From: Odobenus rosmarus divergens
Lineage: Eukaryota > Chordata > Mammalia > Carnivora > Odobenidae
Direction: 5' to 3'
DNA: 64,000 nucleotides
NCBI RefSeq assembly: GCF_000321225.1
Contig: NW_004451865.1
Location: forward strand, 231,246 to 295,245
Below, piece after piece: positions 24,518 to 36,395 of this stretch. Numbering within the stretch: the stretch's first letter is position 1; every line of letters starts with the position of its first letter. Position numbers and translations under genes: made by a program. Under the pieces are notes generated by a model. The model was not told the origin of the DNA and did not search any database. It worked only from the letters and a program-made list of their open reading frames with translations.

Positions 24518-24580
24518 GGTATCTTCATTCTTTTTTTTTAAAGATTTTATTTATTTATTTAATTTAGAGAGAGCACATGT

Positions 24581-24611
<31 letters not shown>

Positions 24612-24775
24612 CAGGGGGAGGAGCAGAGAGAGAGAGGGACAAACAGACTCCACCCTGAGTGTGGGGCCTGACTCGGGCTCGATTCCACAACCCTAAGATC
24701 ACGACCTGAGCCAAATCCAAGAGTCAGATGCTTAACTGACTGAGCCACCCAGGCGCCCCTGGTGTCTTCATTCTT
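24518..24775 (-). mobile_element. carnivore tRNA-derived SINE, reverse, with TSDs
   Basis: The element spans 24533-24760. It reads poly-T, AAAGATTTTATTTATTT, a (GA)n block, and the reversed head ending GAGCCACCCAGGCGCCCC. The 15-bp flanks GGTATCTTCATTCTT (24518-24532) and GGTGTCTTCATTCTT (24761-24775) differ by one base. Confidence 0.95.
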
Positions 24776-26104
24776 CAAATTATACTTTATAATGAAGAAC
24801 CTTTATAATACATATGTTGAAATATGAAATCATCCCATTTGCCAGGGGTAGGCATTGTATTTCTGGAGATATGTTTTGTTTTGTTTTCCATGCTACAGTC
24901 TCTATCTTTCACAGTTGCCTTGCAAGAGCTAATAACTGCATTCACTTCTAGTGAACCAAGAGCAGAAACACTGGTTTTAAAAAGAAAGAATACATCTAGA
25001 GGGTGCCTGTCTATGTATCCTGAAGGCATGAAAATAAAGCTCCTTATGGTTTGGTCACTGCTTCAGCCCAGAAATTACTTCCACATCTCAAATATCAACA
25101 TTTCTGGAAAATTCTGAGGAATTTTCTCCTGCTAGCATTTCTTCACCTTATGCTTTCAGGGTTAGTTAAAGCTGGCAAAATTTCCAGAAGGAAGGAGCTA
25201 GGAAGTTTGCACCACTGAGCACACCTTCCCAGCCATGGGTCTATCAAACAACTAGAAAGTAGCTTCTTTTCACTGGGCAGTCCAAACAAATCCCCCAAGC
25301 TCAATCTGGAAAGGAGACAGAAAAGCATGTGTGTATAGGTTAAATCCCAAGCATCACTTCCAGTCACCTGCCCATAGCCTCTGCTTTTGGAGATAGGTTC
25401 TGAGTCCAGTACAAGACACTATTTTTCAGTAAAAATGAGGATTCACAGTTAGAGAAATTAAGCAAAAAAGGTAAGTTAACATCCAAGCCACAGACATAGT
25501 TAGAATCTGATCATTGCTTTCTTTCAAATTAGATTCCTTTCCACTTAACTACACATCAATTTAATTTTTAGTAACACAGAGGAAAACCACAAGAGCAACC
25601 CAGTGGCTTTAAATACACCCAGCAAAGATTTACTTACAGATGCCTCTTCAGGGACTCTAATAAAGCCTTCACATGGGGGAAAGCCCCCAATATAATGGAG
25701 ATATCACATTCTGAATTCAGTCTCCATGTAGGAAAACCCTACTACTCTCTAAGATGGAGGTTATTCTTTGGAGAGCTGATTTTTTCCAGTCTTTGTACTC
25801 TACCCAAATCCCATATCCATCTCACATGTGTGATTTTTTATTTGTGATGTTCACTTATTAGTTTTAGACTTTTAGAGTTGGAAAAGGTCTTGAAGATCCT
25901 GCTTAATGTAAGGATTATTTGAGCATTGCAAATAAGCATGTAGTGTTTTCTTAAATATCTTTATTGAGAGGGAATACATTGTCAAAAATCTTATAAAGGC
26001 CCTATTGCAATGGAACAAGAAGGGTGTGTGTGTCACATCTATGGTATACTTTCCCCAAATTCTTAACACCAGTGTAATTTAAGAAAACATCAGATAAATC
26101 CAAA
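24776..26104. other. intergenic, with second copy of a repeat pair
   Basis: No gene. Contains copy B of the unclassified repeat. A MIR-like whisper lies at 25.42-25.52 kb. Confidence 0.5.
25136..25209 (+). repeat. unclassified repeat, copy B of a diverged pair
   Basis: Partner of 23445-23517 in the same orientation, about 1.69 kb downstream. Homology stops abruptly at both ends, so this is either an old local duplication or two copies of a short interspersed family. Confidence 0.75.
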
Positions 26105-26983
26105 ATGGAAGATGAGTGACATCATCAAGATGTCATAGGCTGTTCCTGACTTCACTCCCCCTCACAAGAAAAACAAGTAACAACTATTCAAGAACAAGAC
26201 CAGTGAGGGAATCCTAGTACATGGGAATGAGGCTGAAGTACCTCCTGTACCATAAAGACCCAAACAGACTGCATTATAAGCATCAGGGAAGTGACTACAT
26301 AGTGACTGCATTCTCCCTCCCCCAGGGTGCCACACAGGGAGGTCTCCCCTGAGCCTCCAAATCCTCCAGTGGGAAAAGATAACCTGGTGGGAAGGGGACA
26401 ACCAACTCCCTCTCCCCAGCATGGTGGGTTGCTTCATGGGAGCCCCTACTCTGATCTCACACCACAGGTATTGCAGGGGAATCTGAGGAGCTCAACCACA
26501 GGGAATCTGACTATGATGGAGAAGGGGGTAAAGGTCTGCAACAACCAGCACATGCATCTTGGTAGACCAAATTCATACCTGCAGTGCTCAAGTAGTAATC
26601 CAATGGTGCCTTTGCTCATCTGCAAAACTAAATCGGGGGCACGATCCAACCAGAGAACTCAGTGGGGTGAAGATTTGCCAGATTTGGATCCTTAAATGAG
26701 GTGTTCGGCCAGCCCTAGAGCCTAATTTGTCCATGCCATGGCAAGGAACTGAATCACCGGCCCACCTACTGTGGAAAGTATCTTCAGGCCCCATCTGACA
26801 AGAAGGACTGTGATAACTCCTGGAAGCAATGCAGCCCAGTGGCACTTGATCTGAGAGACAGGTGGGCAGAAGCGACTGCCCCCAGAGCAAAGCCTTGCTA
26901 TGCACAGGCAGGAGGATTAATTCATAGCCAAGGGCTGAGGGTAGCTCCCAGCCCTTTCTAACCTGAGAGCCTGTTTGGGAAAT

Positions 26984-27032
26984 TGACAGTAAATCTAGAA
27001 TAACTCCTCCCCCTCCTACCTAGGCAAGAAAG
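26984..27032 (+). repeat. exact 49-bp direct repeat, copy 1
   Basis: Identical to 27928-27976, 944 bp downstream. It starts TGACAGTAAATCTAGAATAA and ends CTAGGCAAGAAAG. The sequences outside the 49 bp differ. Confidence 0.9.
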
Positions 27033-27394
27033 CTAAGATGCAGCCCTACCCACTGTGGAGAGTGTCTTCCCACCGCATCTGACCAGAAGGGCTAGTGACA
27101 ACTCCTGGAAGCTGTGCAGCCCCGCTGTATTTGAGCCGAGAGGTGGGCAGGCAGAGCCGATATTTTGCAAAACAAAGCCAGTGACTCTGTTCAGTCAGGA
27201 CACTTGGGGCACAGGTCAGCTGGAGTTAACACAGCAAACAAAGAGTTTTATCAGCTTTAGAGAAGCTTCTCCCACTGCACCCTGGGCAGGGAAACTAATT
27301 CATAATCCCACTCATCCCTGAATAAAGCCTTCAGCCTTTCTGATTAGGGAACCTAACCAAAGTACATGGGAAGCTATAGAGCCCATTCAAAAGC

Positions 27395-27424
27395 CATACA
27401 TACATACATACATACATACATACA
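27395..27424. repeat. (CATA)n microsatellite
   Basis: About seven and a half tandem CATA units inside the L1 5'UTR. Confidence 0.9.
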
Positions 27425-27927
27425 AAATGGCACCTGAACAAAGAATACAGCTCATGGGCTTCCCTCATCTTCAAAGCAAAACCAGTGGCCTCACCTGAAG
27501 GGAATTCAGTGTACACTCTGGCCTGATTTGGATCCCCTAACAATGAGCTGTACAGGCCTTGAGGACTAAACTGCTGACCTGCCAAGGCAGGGAAGTTAAT
27601 TCATAGCCCCATGTACTACTGAATACAGTACCCAGTCCCATCTAGTGAGCCTGATCAGAGAACCACAGAGCCCATCCTACAGACTCATTTGGACTGGGAA
27701 CCAAGCCAGCAGTCTTATCCAACTATCCTCAGCCACTGGTACACCCCACCATCCCTATCCTCAACCTTAAACAGTTGCCTTGACCAAAAATAGACCATAA
27801 TAGGAGGACCCACCTACCTAAAGACACTACCAGCAGACACAACCAGAAACCCAAACTGAGCAGACTGGTGAAGAACTGTCCCTACCAAAGCAAATCTGCT
27901 AAGACTGCAAGAGACCAATTTTTCAAA

Positions 27928-27976
27928 TGACAGTAAATCTAGAATAACTCCTCCCCCTCCTACCTAGGCAAGAAAG
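27928..27976 (+). repeat. exact 49-bp direct repeat, copy 2
   Basis: Second copy of the 26984-27032 sequence, just upstream of the ORF1 start region. All 49 bases match by eye. Confidence 0.9.
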
Positions 27977-28010
27977 ATGCCAATATAAGGATCATAAAAG
28001 TCAGGTAAAT

Positions 28011-28870
28011 ATGACACCACCAATGGAAACTAATAAAACTCCAAAAAGTGACCTTAAAGAAATGGAGATCTATGAACTGTCAGACAAGGAATTCAGAATA
28101 ATCCCATTAAGGAAGTTTAGTGAACTACAAGAACAGACAACCAAACAAAATTAAGAAAATAATGTATGAACAAAATGAGAAGTTTGACAAGGAATTAGCA
28201 ACCATCAAAAAAAAAACAAAAAAAAAACCTAGAAATCCTAGACCTGAAAAAATATAATAACTGAACTGAAGAATTCAATAGAGTTTCAAAAGTAGACTCA
28301 GCCATGCAGAAGAAAAAATCAGCAACCTGGAAGATAGGACATTGGAAATTATTCAAATAGAGGAGCAAAAAGAATAAAAAACAGTGAAGAAGGCCTATGG
28401 GAGTTGTGGAGCACAATGAAAAGAAACAATATTCACATCATGGGAATTCCAGAAGGAGAAAAAAAAAGAGAGAAAGGGACAGAAAGTATATTTAAAGCAA
28501 TAATGGCTGAAAATTTCCTAAACCTAGGGTGAGAACTGGACATCCAGATCTATGAGGCCCAGAGGATCCCAAATAGGTAGAATCCAAATAGGGCTACACT
28601 GGGACATATTATAATTAAATTGTCAAAAGTCAAAAACCAAAAAAAAAAAGAAGAATTTTAAGAGCAGCAAGAGAAAAGAGAATAGTCATGTACAAGGGAA
28701 GCCTTATAAGAATATTGGCAGATTTCTCAACAGAAACTTTTCAGGCCAGGAGAGAATGGGATGACATATTCAAAATATTAAAAGAAATCTTAACTAAGAA
28801 TTCTCCATCCAGCAAAGCTGTCCTTCAGAAACAAAGGAGGGATAAAAACTTTCCTGAACAAACAAATGCT
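28011..28870 (+). pseudogene. L1 ORF1 remnant (RNA-binding chaperone), broken
   Basis: In L1, ORF1 encodes the trimeric RNA-binding protein that coats the element's RNA. Here an ATG at 28011 leads into a coiled-coil-like region. The end of the frame is recognisable: the 61-codon segment 28688-28873 carries the typical 'AGNFSTETFQARREWDDIF'-style C-terminal region in local form (ILADFSTETFQARREWDD). In-frame stops and A-run slippage (28208-28227) break it up. The call rests on position in the element and the C-terminal pattern. Confidence 0.7.
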
Positions 28871-29529
28871 TAGGGAGTTCATTACCACCAGACTTGCCTT
28901 GTATAAATGCTACAGGGAGTTCTTTGAGTGGAAGTAAACAAACACTAATTAACCTCATAAAAACAGAAAAAGATAGTGTAAATCTCACCAGTAATGGTAA
29001 ATATATAGTCATAGTCAGATTCTGCAATATAGTAATAGTGGTACATAATTCACTTACAAATCTAGTTAAAAATTAAAAGAAAAAATGTAGTATAAATAAC
29101 CAGAAGTACAATAACATATTATTAATTATACAATATAAAAAATGTAAATTATAACACCAATAACTTAAAATGTGAGGGGGAGAAGAAGTAAAAGTGTAAA
29201 GTTTGAAAATTATGTTGAAGTTATTATCAGTTTAAAATAAGGTGTTATAAGTTTAAGGTATTTTTTTGTAAGTTTCATGGGAACCATAAAGAAAAATCCT
29301 GTAGTAATTACACAAAAAACCATGATAAAGAAGTCAAAGCACATAAACACCAAAACATCAAAATATAAAAAAGATAGAAGGATAAGAATCCAGGAATGAT
29401 GGATCTACAAAATAATCAGTAAACAATTAGCAAAACAGCAATAGTAAGTCCTTACCTATCAAGAATTACTTTAAACATTAGGGGATTAAATTCTCTAATT
29501 AAAAGACATAGAATAGCTGAATGGATTAA

Positions 29530-29553
29530 CACACACACACACACACACACACA
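29530..29553. repeat. (CA)n microsatellite in L1
   Basis: About twelve CA units within the endonuclease-region remnant. Confidence 0.85.
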
Positions 29554-31430
29554 AAATTCAACAATATGCTGCCTACAAGAGACACAGTTTAGCCTTGAAG
29601 ACACACATAAGATTGGGAGTGAAGAGATGGAAAAAGACAATTCAAGCAAATGGTAAACATAAAAAAAAAAAAAAAAAGGCAGGGATAGCTATACTTATAT
29701 CAGACAAAATAGACTTTAAAAATGGTAAAAAGAGACAAAGAAGGTCATTATAACATGAAAAAGGATCAATACATCAAGAAGTTATAACAATTATAAATAT
29801 TTATGCACCTAACATCAGAGCACCTAAATATATAAAGCAACAACTAACAGAACTAAAAGGACATATAAACAGTAACACAATAATAGTTGGGAACTTTAAT
29901 ACCTACTTTCAACAATGGATTGATCATCCAGAGAATCAATAAGAAAACAGTGGATATGAACAATACCATACACCAAATGGATCTAACAGACAGAACATTC
30001 TATCCAACAACAGCAGAATAAAAATCCTTCTCCAGCACACATGGAACATTTTCTCAGATAGACCCTATGACAGACAACAAAACAAGTCTTAGCAAATTCA
30101 AGAAGATTGAAACCATACCAACTATCTTCTCTGACTACAGTGGCATGAAACTAGTAATCAATAATAAGAGGAAAACTGGAATATTCACAAACACATAGAA
30201 ATTAAACACTCTTCTGAACAACCAATGAATAAAAGAAGAAATTAAAGGGGAAATAAAAAAGTTTCTTGAGACAAGCAAAAGTGGAAACACAACATACCAG
30301 AACTTCTAGGATGTAGCAAAAGCAATTCTAAGAGGGAAGTTCATAGCAGTAAACACCTACATGAAGAAGCAAGAAAGATCACTAAAGATCACGAAGATCA
30401 CTAAAATAAACACACTAACTCTACACGCTAAGGATATTAGAACTACAAATGGACAACCTAGAAGGAATGGAAAAATTCTTAGAAATATACAACTTACCAA
30501 GACTGAAAAAGGAAAAAATAGAAACTCTGAATAGACCAATTACTACTAAGGAGATTAAATCAGGAATCAAAAATCTCCCACCAAAGAAAAGTCTGGCCAG
30601 GACCAGCCAGCTTCACTGGTGAATTTTACCAAATATTTAAAGAAGAATTAACACCAATCCCTATCGAACTCTTCCAAAAAATCAAAGAGGAGGAAACACT
30701 ACTGAACTAATTTTACAAAGCCAGTATAATCCTGATACCAAAACCAGAAAAGCACACTACTAGGAAAGAACTACAGGCCAATATCACTGATGAATATGCA
30801 AAAATTCTCAATAAAATATTAGCAAACTAAATTCAGCAGCACATTAAAAGGACCATGAAATGCATCCCTAAAATGCAAGGATGGTTCAATATAAGCAAAT
30901 TAATCAATGTGATACATCACATTAAAAGAATGAAAGAAAAGAATCATATGATCATCTCAGTAGATGCAGAAAAAATCACTTGATAAAATTCAACATCCAT
31001 TTAGGATAAAAAATCTTAACAAACTAGGCAGGAAAGGAACAGATCTCAACATAATAAAAGCCATATATGACAAATCCACAGGCAACAAAAGACTTGTTAT
31101 CCTTGACAGTGAAAGGTTGAAAACTTTTTCTCTAAGATCAGGATCAAAAGAAGGGGGTCCATTCTCACCACTCCTATTTAACACAGCAGTAGAAATCCTC
31201 CTAGAACAATCAGGCAAGAAAAAAAAAAGGCATAAGAACTGTAAAAAAGAAGTAAAATTGTCTCTATTTGCAGATGACATGATTTTATATATAGAAAATC
31301 CTAAAAACTGTTTGATCTAATCCATAAATTCAAGAAAGCAGCAGGATACAAAATTAACATACAAAAATCACTAGCATTTCCATATGCTCACAATGAATTT
31401 TCTGAAAAAAGAAAGAAATCAATTCTGTTT

Positions 31431-31611
31431 AAAATATCATCATCCAGGATGCTTGGGTGGCTCAGTCAGTTAAGTGTCTGCCCAGGGTCCTGGGATCAAG
31501 TCCTGCATCAGAATTCTTGCTCAGTGGGGAGCCTGCTTCTCCCTCTGCTTGTGCTCTCTCTCTCTCTCTCTCTCTGACAAATAAATAAAATCTTTAAAAC
31601 ATAGCATCATC
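31431..31611 (+). mobile_element. carnivore tRNA-derived SINE nested in L1 ORF2
   Basis: Element about 31445-31595. It is shortened between head and body ('AAGTGTCTGCCCAGGGTCC') and ends with a (CT)n and an A-rich tail. The flanks AAAATATCATCATC (31431-31444) and AAAACATAGCATCATC (31596-31611) look like a diverged TSD. Joining the L1 sequence across it restores the expected L1 order, which gives the relative age. Confidence 0.9.
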
Positions 31612-33385
31612 AAAGACAATAAAACACTTAGGAATAAATGTAACGAAGGAGGTGAAAGATCTCTGCTCTGAAAACTGTAATGAAACTGAAGAAGATGCAA
31701 ATAAATGAAAAGGTATCCTGTGCTCATGAACTGGAAAAATTAATATTATTAATATGTCAGCACTACCAAAAGCCATCTATAAATTCAATGCAATCCCTAC
31801 TGAGTTTCCAATGGCATTTTTTACGGAAGAAAAACACTCCTAAAATTTATATGGAATCACAAAAGACCTTGAATAGCCCCAAAGAAATCCTAAGAAGAAC
31901 AAAGCAAGAGGCATCCCACTTCTTGACTTTAAACTATACTATAAAGCTACAGTTATCGAAACAGTATGGTGTTGGTATAAAAACAGACGAATAGACCAAT
32001 GGAATAGAATCAAGAGCCCAGGAATAAACCAAAGCATATACAGTCAACTAGTATTAAACAAGGGAGCCAAGAATACTCAATGGAGAAAAGACAGTCTTTT
32101 CAATAAATGGTGCTGAGATAATTGGATATTCACATGTAAAATAATGAAATTGGACTTGTATCTTACACCATTCATAAAAATTAACTCAAAATAGATGAAA
32201 GACTTGTATGTAAAACCTGAAACCACAAAACTCCTAGAAGAAAAGGTGAGACTAAAGCTCCCTGACATAGGTCTTGGTAATGATTTTTTGGATGACACAA
32301 GCCACAAAATCAAAAATAAACAAGTGGGACTACCTCAAACAAAAGCTTCTGCACAGCTAAAGAAACCATTAACAAAGTAAAAAGACAGCCTATGGGATGG
32401 GAAAAAAATATTTGCAAACCACATATCTGATAAGAAGTTAATATCCAAAATATATAAGAACTCACACAACTCAAAAGCAAACGAACAAAAAACCCAAATA
32501 ACCCAACTAAAAAATGAGCAAGGGACCTGAACAGATATTTTCCCAAAGAAGGTCTACAAAAGGCCAATAGGTACATGAAAAGATGCTCAACATCACGAAT
32601 CATTAGAGAAATGCAAATTAAAATCGCAATGAGGTATCACCTCACACCTGTCAGAACGGCCATCATAAGAAAAGACAAGAGATAATAAGTGCTGGTGTGG
32701 ATGTGGAGAAAATGTAACCCCTGTGCACATTTGGTGGGATTGTGAATTGGTACAGCCACTATGCAAACGGTATAGAGGATCTTCAAAAAAACAGAACTGC
32801 CATATGATCCAGAAATTCTACTTCTGGGAATATATCCAAAGGAAATGAAAACACTAACTCAAAAGGTATCTGTTCCCCATGTTCATAGCAGCATTATTTT
32901 CAATAGCCAAGATACAGAAACAACCTAAGTGTCCATCAATGGATGAACACATAAAGAAGTTGCGGTAATTATGGAATACTACTTAGCCTTAAAAAATAAC
33001 CAGGAAATCCTCATTTTGACAGCATGGGTGAACCCTGAAGGTAATATGCTAAGTGAAATAACTCAGAAAGAAAGGCAAATTCTGTATTATCTCGCTTACA
33101 CGCAGAATCTAAACAAAACACACACACCAATTCATAGAAAAAAGATAACAGGAAAGTTGTTAAGAGTGTAAATCCTGGAAGATCTCATCACAAGGAGAAA
33201 TGCTTTTTCCTTCTTGCTTTTTTTATTCTTTACTTGTTATTGTACCTATATGAGAAGATGGATGTTTGCTGAACCTATTGTGGTAATCATATCACAATAT
33301 ATGTAAATCAAGCCATCATGCTGTATGCCTTAAACTTACATAATGACGTATTTTAATTATTTCTCAATAAAATTGAGAAAAAATA

Positions 33386-33600
33386 CATTAATGGGAAACC
33401 TGGAGAAATTCAAATGTTAACTTCTTAGTTTTGAAGACTATACCAGGGTTGTAAACAATGTTTATATTAGGTATTACTTTACACAAGATGTTAACATTAG
33501 AGGAAGCTGGGTGAAGGGTATATAGGAGGACTGTACTGGCTTTGCAAAACTTCTCAAAGTATAAAATTATGTTAGAATAAAGTCAAGTAAAAATTATCCT
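33386..33600 (+). mobile_element. possible second L1M 3'-end fragment
   Basis: 'GAAGCTGGGTGAAGGGTATA', 'GGAGGACTGTACTGGCTTTG' and 'ATTATGTTAGAATAAAGTCA' resemble the terminal 3'UTR of other old L1M subfamilies. It abuts the 3' end of the long L1. Confidence 0.5.
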
Positions 33601-33912
33601 ACAAAGATATCATTTCCATTTTATGGTGAAAGAAACTGATTGACTAAGGTGAGAGTTAAAGAGTGAATTTTTAAACCTAGCCTGTCCCTAACCTTTTTTT
33701 GTATCTTAGTCATCAACATACGTAAGAATGAGTGTGCAGTCTTGTTTTGACCACTTTGACCAGTTTCTGCCACTTACAAACAGAGGCAAATTTCCTAGGA
33801 TATAAAATGCCAGGGTGATTGGCACAACATGTGAGCTCAATAACTGTTAGCCACCTTCTGCATACCCACTGAAGGCACAGAAGCTGACTTAGCTAATATC
33901 CAAGCAGCCACT
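33601..33912. other. intergenic, nothing firm
   Basis: Short unique-looking stretch; a MIR-like phrase near 33620-33670 is not callable. Confidence 0.45.
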
Positions 33913-34062
33913 TAAACAGCAGTTCCCAAACCTGGCTAAGCATCAAAATCAGCTGGAGAACTTTTGAAAAGTATAAATTCCCAGGCCCCATTGTATTTTT
34001 ATAAATCTCCCCAGGTGATTCAAATGTGCAGCCAAATTCGGGAGCCATTGCTCTTTAGTATT
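33913..34062 (+). mobile_element. MER5A-like hAT DNA transposon
   Basis: 'CAGTTCCCAAACCTGGCTAA', 'CATCAAAATCAGCTGGAGAA', 'AATCTCCCCAGGTGATTCAA' and 'TGTGCAGCCAAATTCGGGAG' follow the MER5A non-autonomous element through both ends. Its transposase was supplied in trans by Charlie-type elements (family knowledge). Confidence 0.8.
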
Positions 34063-35535
34063 TAGAGACTCACCAAAGGGAGTTCTTTACATAGTGTTCC
34101 TTTAAAGTCAAGAATTTAAATCTAAAGCTTCGGAATAAAGAACCGATAGATCCTTTATAATAGGTAACATTATACATAGTTCTACCTTCCCTGAGGGAGC
34201 ATTGGAAAGGGGGCATTTGTATGTTATTTAAGGAAAGGTGTAACTGCAGGAACTTAATCTCTTAGCCAACCCTAAATGCATATTGATGTATTCTCATTGT
34301 AACCACTTTGTATTTAACCCTCTCCGTTTCATTTTTCAGTTTACCAGAGCCGGGAACATGTCCTTTCATTTAGCTTGAATTTGCTCGTTCAATTACTTAG
34401 CTGTCATTTTTCAGAAAATAGTCGTGACAAATTTGGGACCAGATGGAAAAACCCGCCCAGGACACAGGACAGTAAGAAAACACTGAATGAATGAAGAGAA
34501 GGAATAAAGACAGAACACTGAATAATGACTTACATTTTCAGCTGGGGGTCAGGCCTAGTGGTTAATGAAGACAGTATATATTTAAAATATCCCCAAATAT
34601 ATGTGTGTTTGCACACATGTGTATAGAAACGCATGCATATACACATGTATACACATGTGTGTAAATGTATATATGTATATAAAAACCTAGATAGAACCAA
34701 AGAAATGGTTTTCTAACTTTTAGAGTCCAGGGAAGGATAGCAAGGTAGAAAATATGAGAACCTATTAAAAGGCAGGAAGAGAGCAGCGTGGTGGTTCAGC
34801 TACGATTGGGGTCAGGAGAGAGGACTGATGAAGCCGGGATGGACAACAGAAGAGAAGCCCTGGACAAGAACACAGCAAAGAGCAAGCGAGTTACCAAAGG
34901 AGGCCGGCCGCGTCTTCCGCTACTGAATCACACCAACACCACCTTAGACCTACTCACTTTACTGGAGCTGGCTTCTGCTGTGGAAATACAGACATTTGTA
35001 GAGAGTATATCATGGCTTTATTTCCTAATGTACCTTCAAATTCCCATATTCATGCTAAATGCTACTTTAGAACAGAGTTCTATTTTGTTATTTTTATTTT
35101 CATGTTACAAAGAGGTCTTTGTGAACTGTGATTAAAAACAACATGGCGTTTGTGACTTTTAAGTTATCTATAGAAGCTTTGCAATCTCTGTCCTAATTTC
35201 TTTTCTTTCTGTGTGTCCCTAAAAAGCTGCTCTGAGAAGACAGCCTATTTAAAATCAATGGGCAATCCATGTGTGGATTAGCTCCAGGGGTTTCGTACAA
35301 AGATAAGGCAGTGGCTTATTAATGAGCAAAGGTCAGGCTGGAGTTAGAAGGGTTTCCCATTGCTTGGACCCCTGCCTTCTCTCATCACATCATAAAAGCT
35401 TCTAAAACGTAGGTACTCCCATTAATTAACTTTTAAAGAAGACTTGGAGTTTATTTGTAGATGTGGTAATTTTTTCCAAAATTAACTTGTACTCATTGTA
35501 ATTTTAAAAAGTGTGACATTAAAACGTCTTCATAG
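34063..35535. other. intergenic, nothing recognised
   Basis: Contains an alternating tract (34597-34682) and a 115-codon open frame at 34788-35135 without domain or splice context. The frame includes a GC-rich patch (GGAGGCCGGCCGCGTC near 34898) that stands out from the AT-rich surroundings. Confidence 0.5.
34597..34682. repeat. TG/CA/TA alternating microsatellite, degenerate
   Basis: A run of ATGTGTGTTTGCACACATGT-type sequence, then GTATACACATGTGTG and TATATATGTATATA. Partly self-complementary. Confidence 0.75.
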
Positions 35536-36395
35536 CAAGCAATAATTCTAGGCTTCTAGAAATCTGTCCTAAGAAAACGATAAGAAATGCTAAGGTTCAC
35601 GTAAAGGTAACTTAATCATAGCATTATTTATAATATCAAAAATCTGTAAATAACCTAAATGCCTCACTTAAAGGGAATAACTACACATAACAGGATATAG
35701 TCATATAATGATGCATCGGGTGACTATTTAAATTATGTTTATGAAGAAGTTATTAACATGGGAAATCCTTGTTATAATACGTTTGCAGAAAAAAAGCAGA
35801 TGTTACATCGCTTCTGAAGTATGATTTAAACTAAATATAAATGAGCATGTATATGAGACAGTAAAGGTAACGGTTAAATTGTTCAGACTCTGGGGTAAGA
35901 CTGCTTAAACTTGAATTCAAATACTCCACCACTTTACTCTGTGTGCTCTTGGGCAAGTTACTTAACCTCTCTGTTTTAGTCCTTTATAATACGGGAACAG
36001 TAATATCACCTACCCTATAATATGCCTGTGAGAATCAAATAAGGAAACTTACATAAAGCACCTAGAATATATAAAGCACTACTCTATGTGCTTTTATTAA
36101 TTTATTTGATCAATTGAATAAACAAACTATGAATTTATTGGTTCATAATTCTCAATAAATGTTATAACTATTGGCATTGTTAGTATTATCATATTATGAT
36201 AATGATTAACTTTTTTTTTAAATCTAGGAGTAAAGAAGACCTAAATGTTTACAGTGGTTACTTCTACGCAGTAGGTTTAATATGGGACTATGATTTTCTA
36301 TTCATATTTTTCTGTTTTTTATAAATTTAGGACAAGATGCATGCAAGTCTTTTAAAATCAAAGAAAAATAAAATCACCTGATATAAACATTAAAA
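35536..36395 (+). mobile_element. old L1M 3' end, split by a MIR
   Basis: 'TAGCATTATTTATAATATCA', 'AAATAACCTAAATGCCTCAC', 'TTTATGAAGAAGTTATTAAC' before the MIR and 'GTTTACAGTGGTTACTTCTA', 'ATTTTTCTGTTTTTTATAAA' after it match an L1M 3' ORF2 end and 3'UTR in sense orientation. Confidence 0.75.
35860..36130 (+). repeat. MIR SINE inside L1M
   Basis: 'AGACTCTGGGGTAAGACTGC', 'CTTGGGCAAGTTACTTAACC' and 'CATAAAGCACCTAGAATATA' show a nearly complete sense MIR. Confidence 0.88.

Larger units (their letters stand above)
26105..28010 (+). other. L1 5'UTR with internal duplicated blocks
   Basis: Higher GC than its surroundings. Similar blocks recur at about 26757-26900 and 27045-27185 (CCCACTGTGGA, CTCCTGGAAGC, GTGGGCAG), with weaker echoes after 27330 and 27630. 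This suggests tandem promoter modules of the kind some mammalian L1s carry. It also holds an exact 49-bp direct repeat (26984-27032, 27928-27976) and a (CATA)n run. Confidence 0.7.
29440..33170 (+). pseudogene. L1 ORF2 remnant (endonuclease / reverse transcriptase), broken
   Basis: ORF2 normally nicks target DNA and reverse-transcribes the L1 RNA. Its start matches 'TTAAACATTAGGGGATTAAA...AAAAGACATAGAATAGCTGA' (endonuclease domain). The reverse-transcriptase core survives in a 118-codon frame at 30964-31320, with the catalytic FADD motif at residues 102-105 (31267-31278) in the context EVKLSLFADDMILY. The C-terminal end is visible at 32971-33171 (MEYYLALKNNQEILI). Frameshifts and stops between these parts, plus the SINE at 31445-31595, make it non-functional. 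Confidence 0.88.
26105..33385 (+). mobile_element. nearly full-length, inactive L1 (LINE-1) retrotransposon
   Basis: About 7.3 kb in canonical L1 order: GC-richer 5'UTR (to about 28010), ORF1 region (28011-28870), inter-ORF spacer, ORF2 region (about 29440-33170), and a 3'UTR ending in 'CTCAATAAAATTGAGAAAAA'. The ORFs carry many stops and frameshifts, so it cannot encode working proteins. The 3'UTR phrases 'GGTAATCATATCACAATAT' and 'CTGTATGCCTTAAACTTACA' resemble L1MA-class elements, which implies an insertion predating Carnivora (inference). No clear TSD remains. A carnivore SINE later landed in ORF2. Confidence 0.88.

Noticed and set aside
24579..24605. (GA)n microsatellite as a separate locus
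   Set aside because: It is the CT-rich body of the reverse-oriented SINE.
30964..31320. 118-codon ORF with FADD as a host gene
   Set aside because: It is the reverse-transcriptase core of the dead L1; the flanking sequence is collinear with L1 ORF2.
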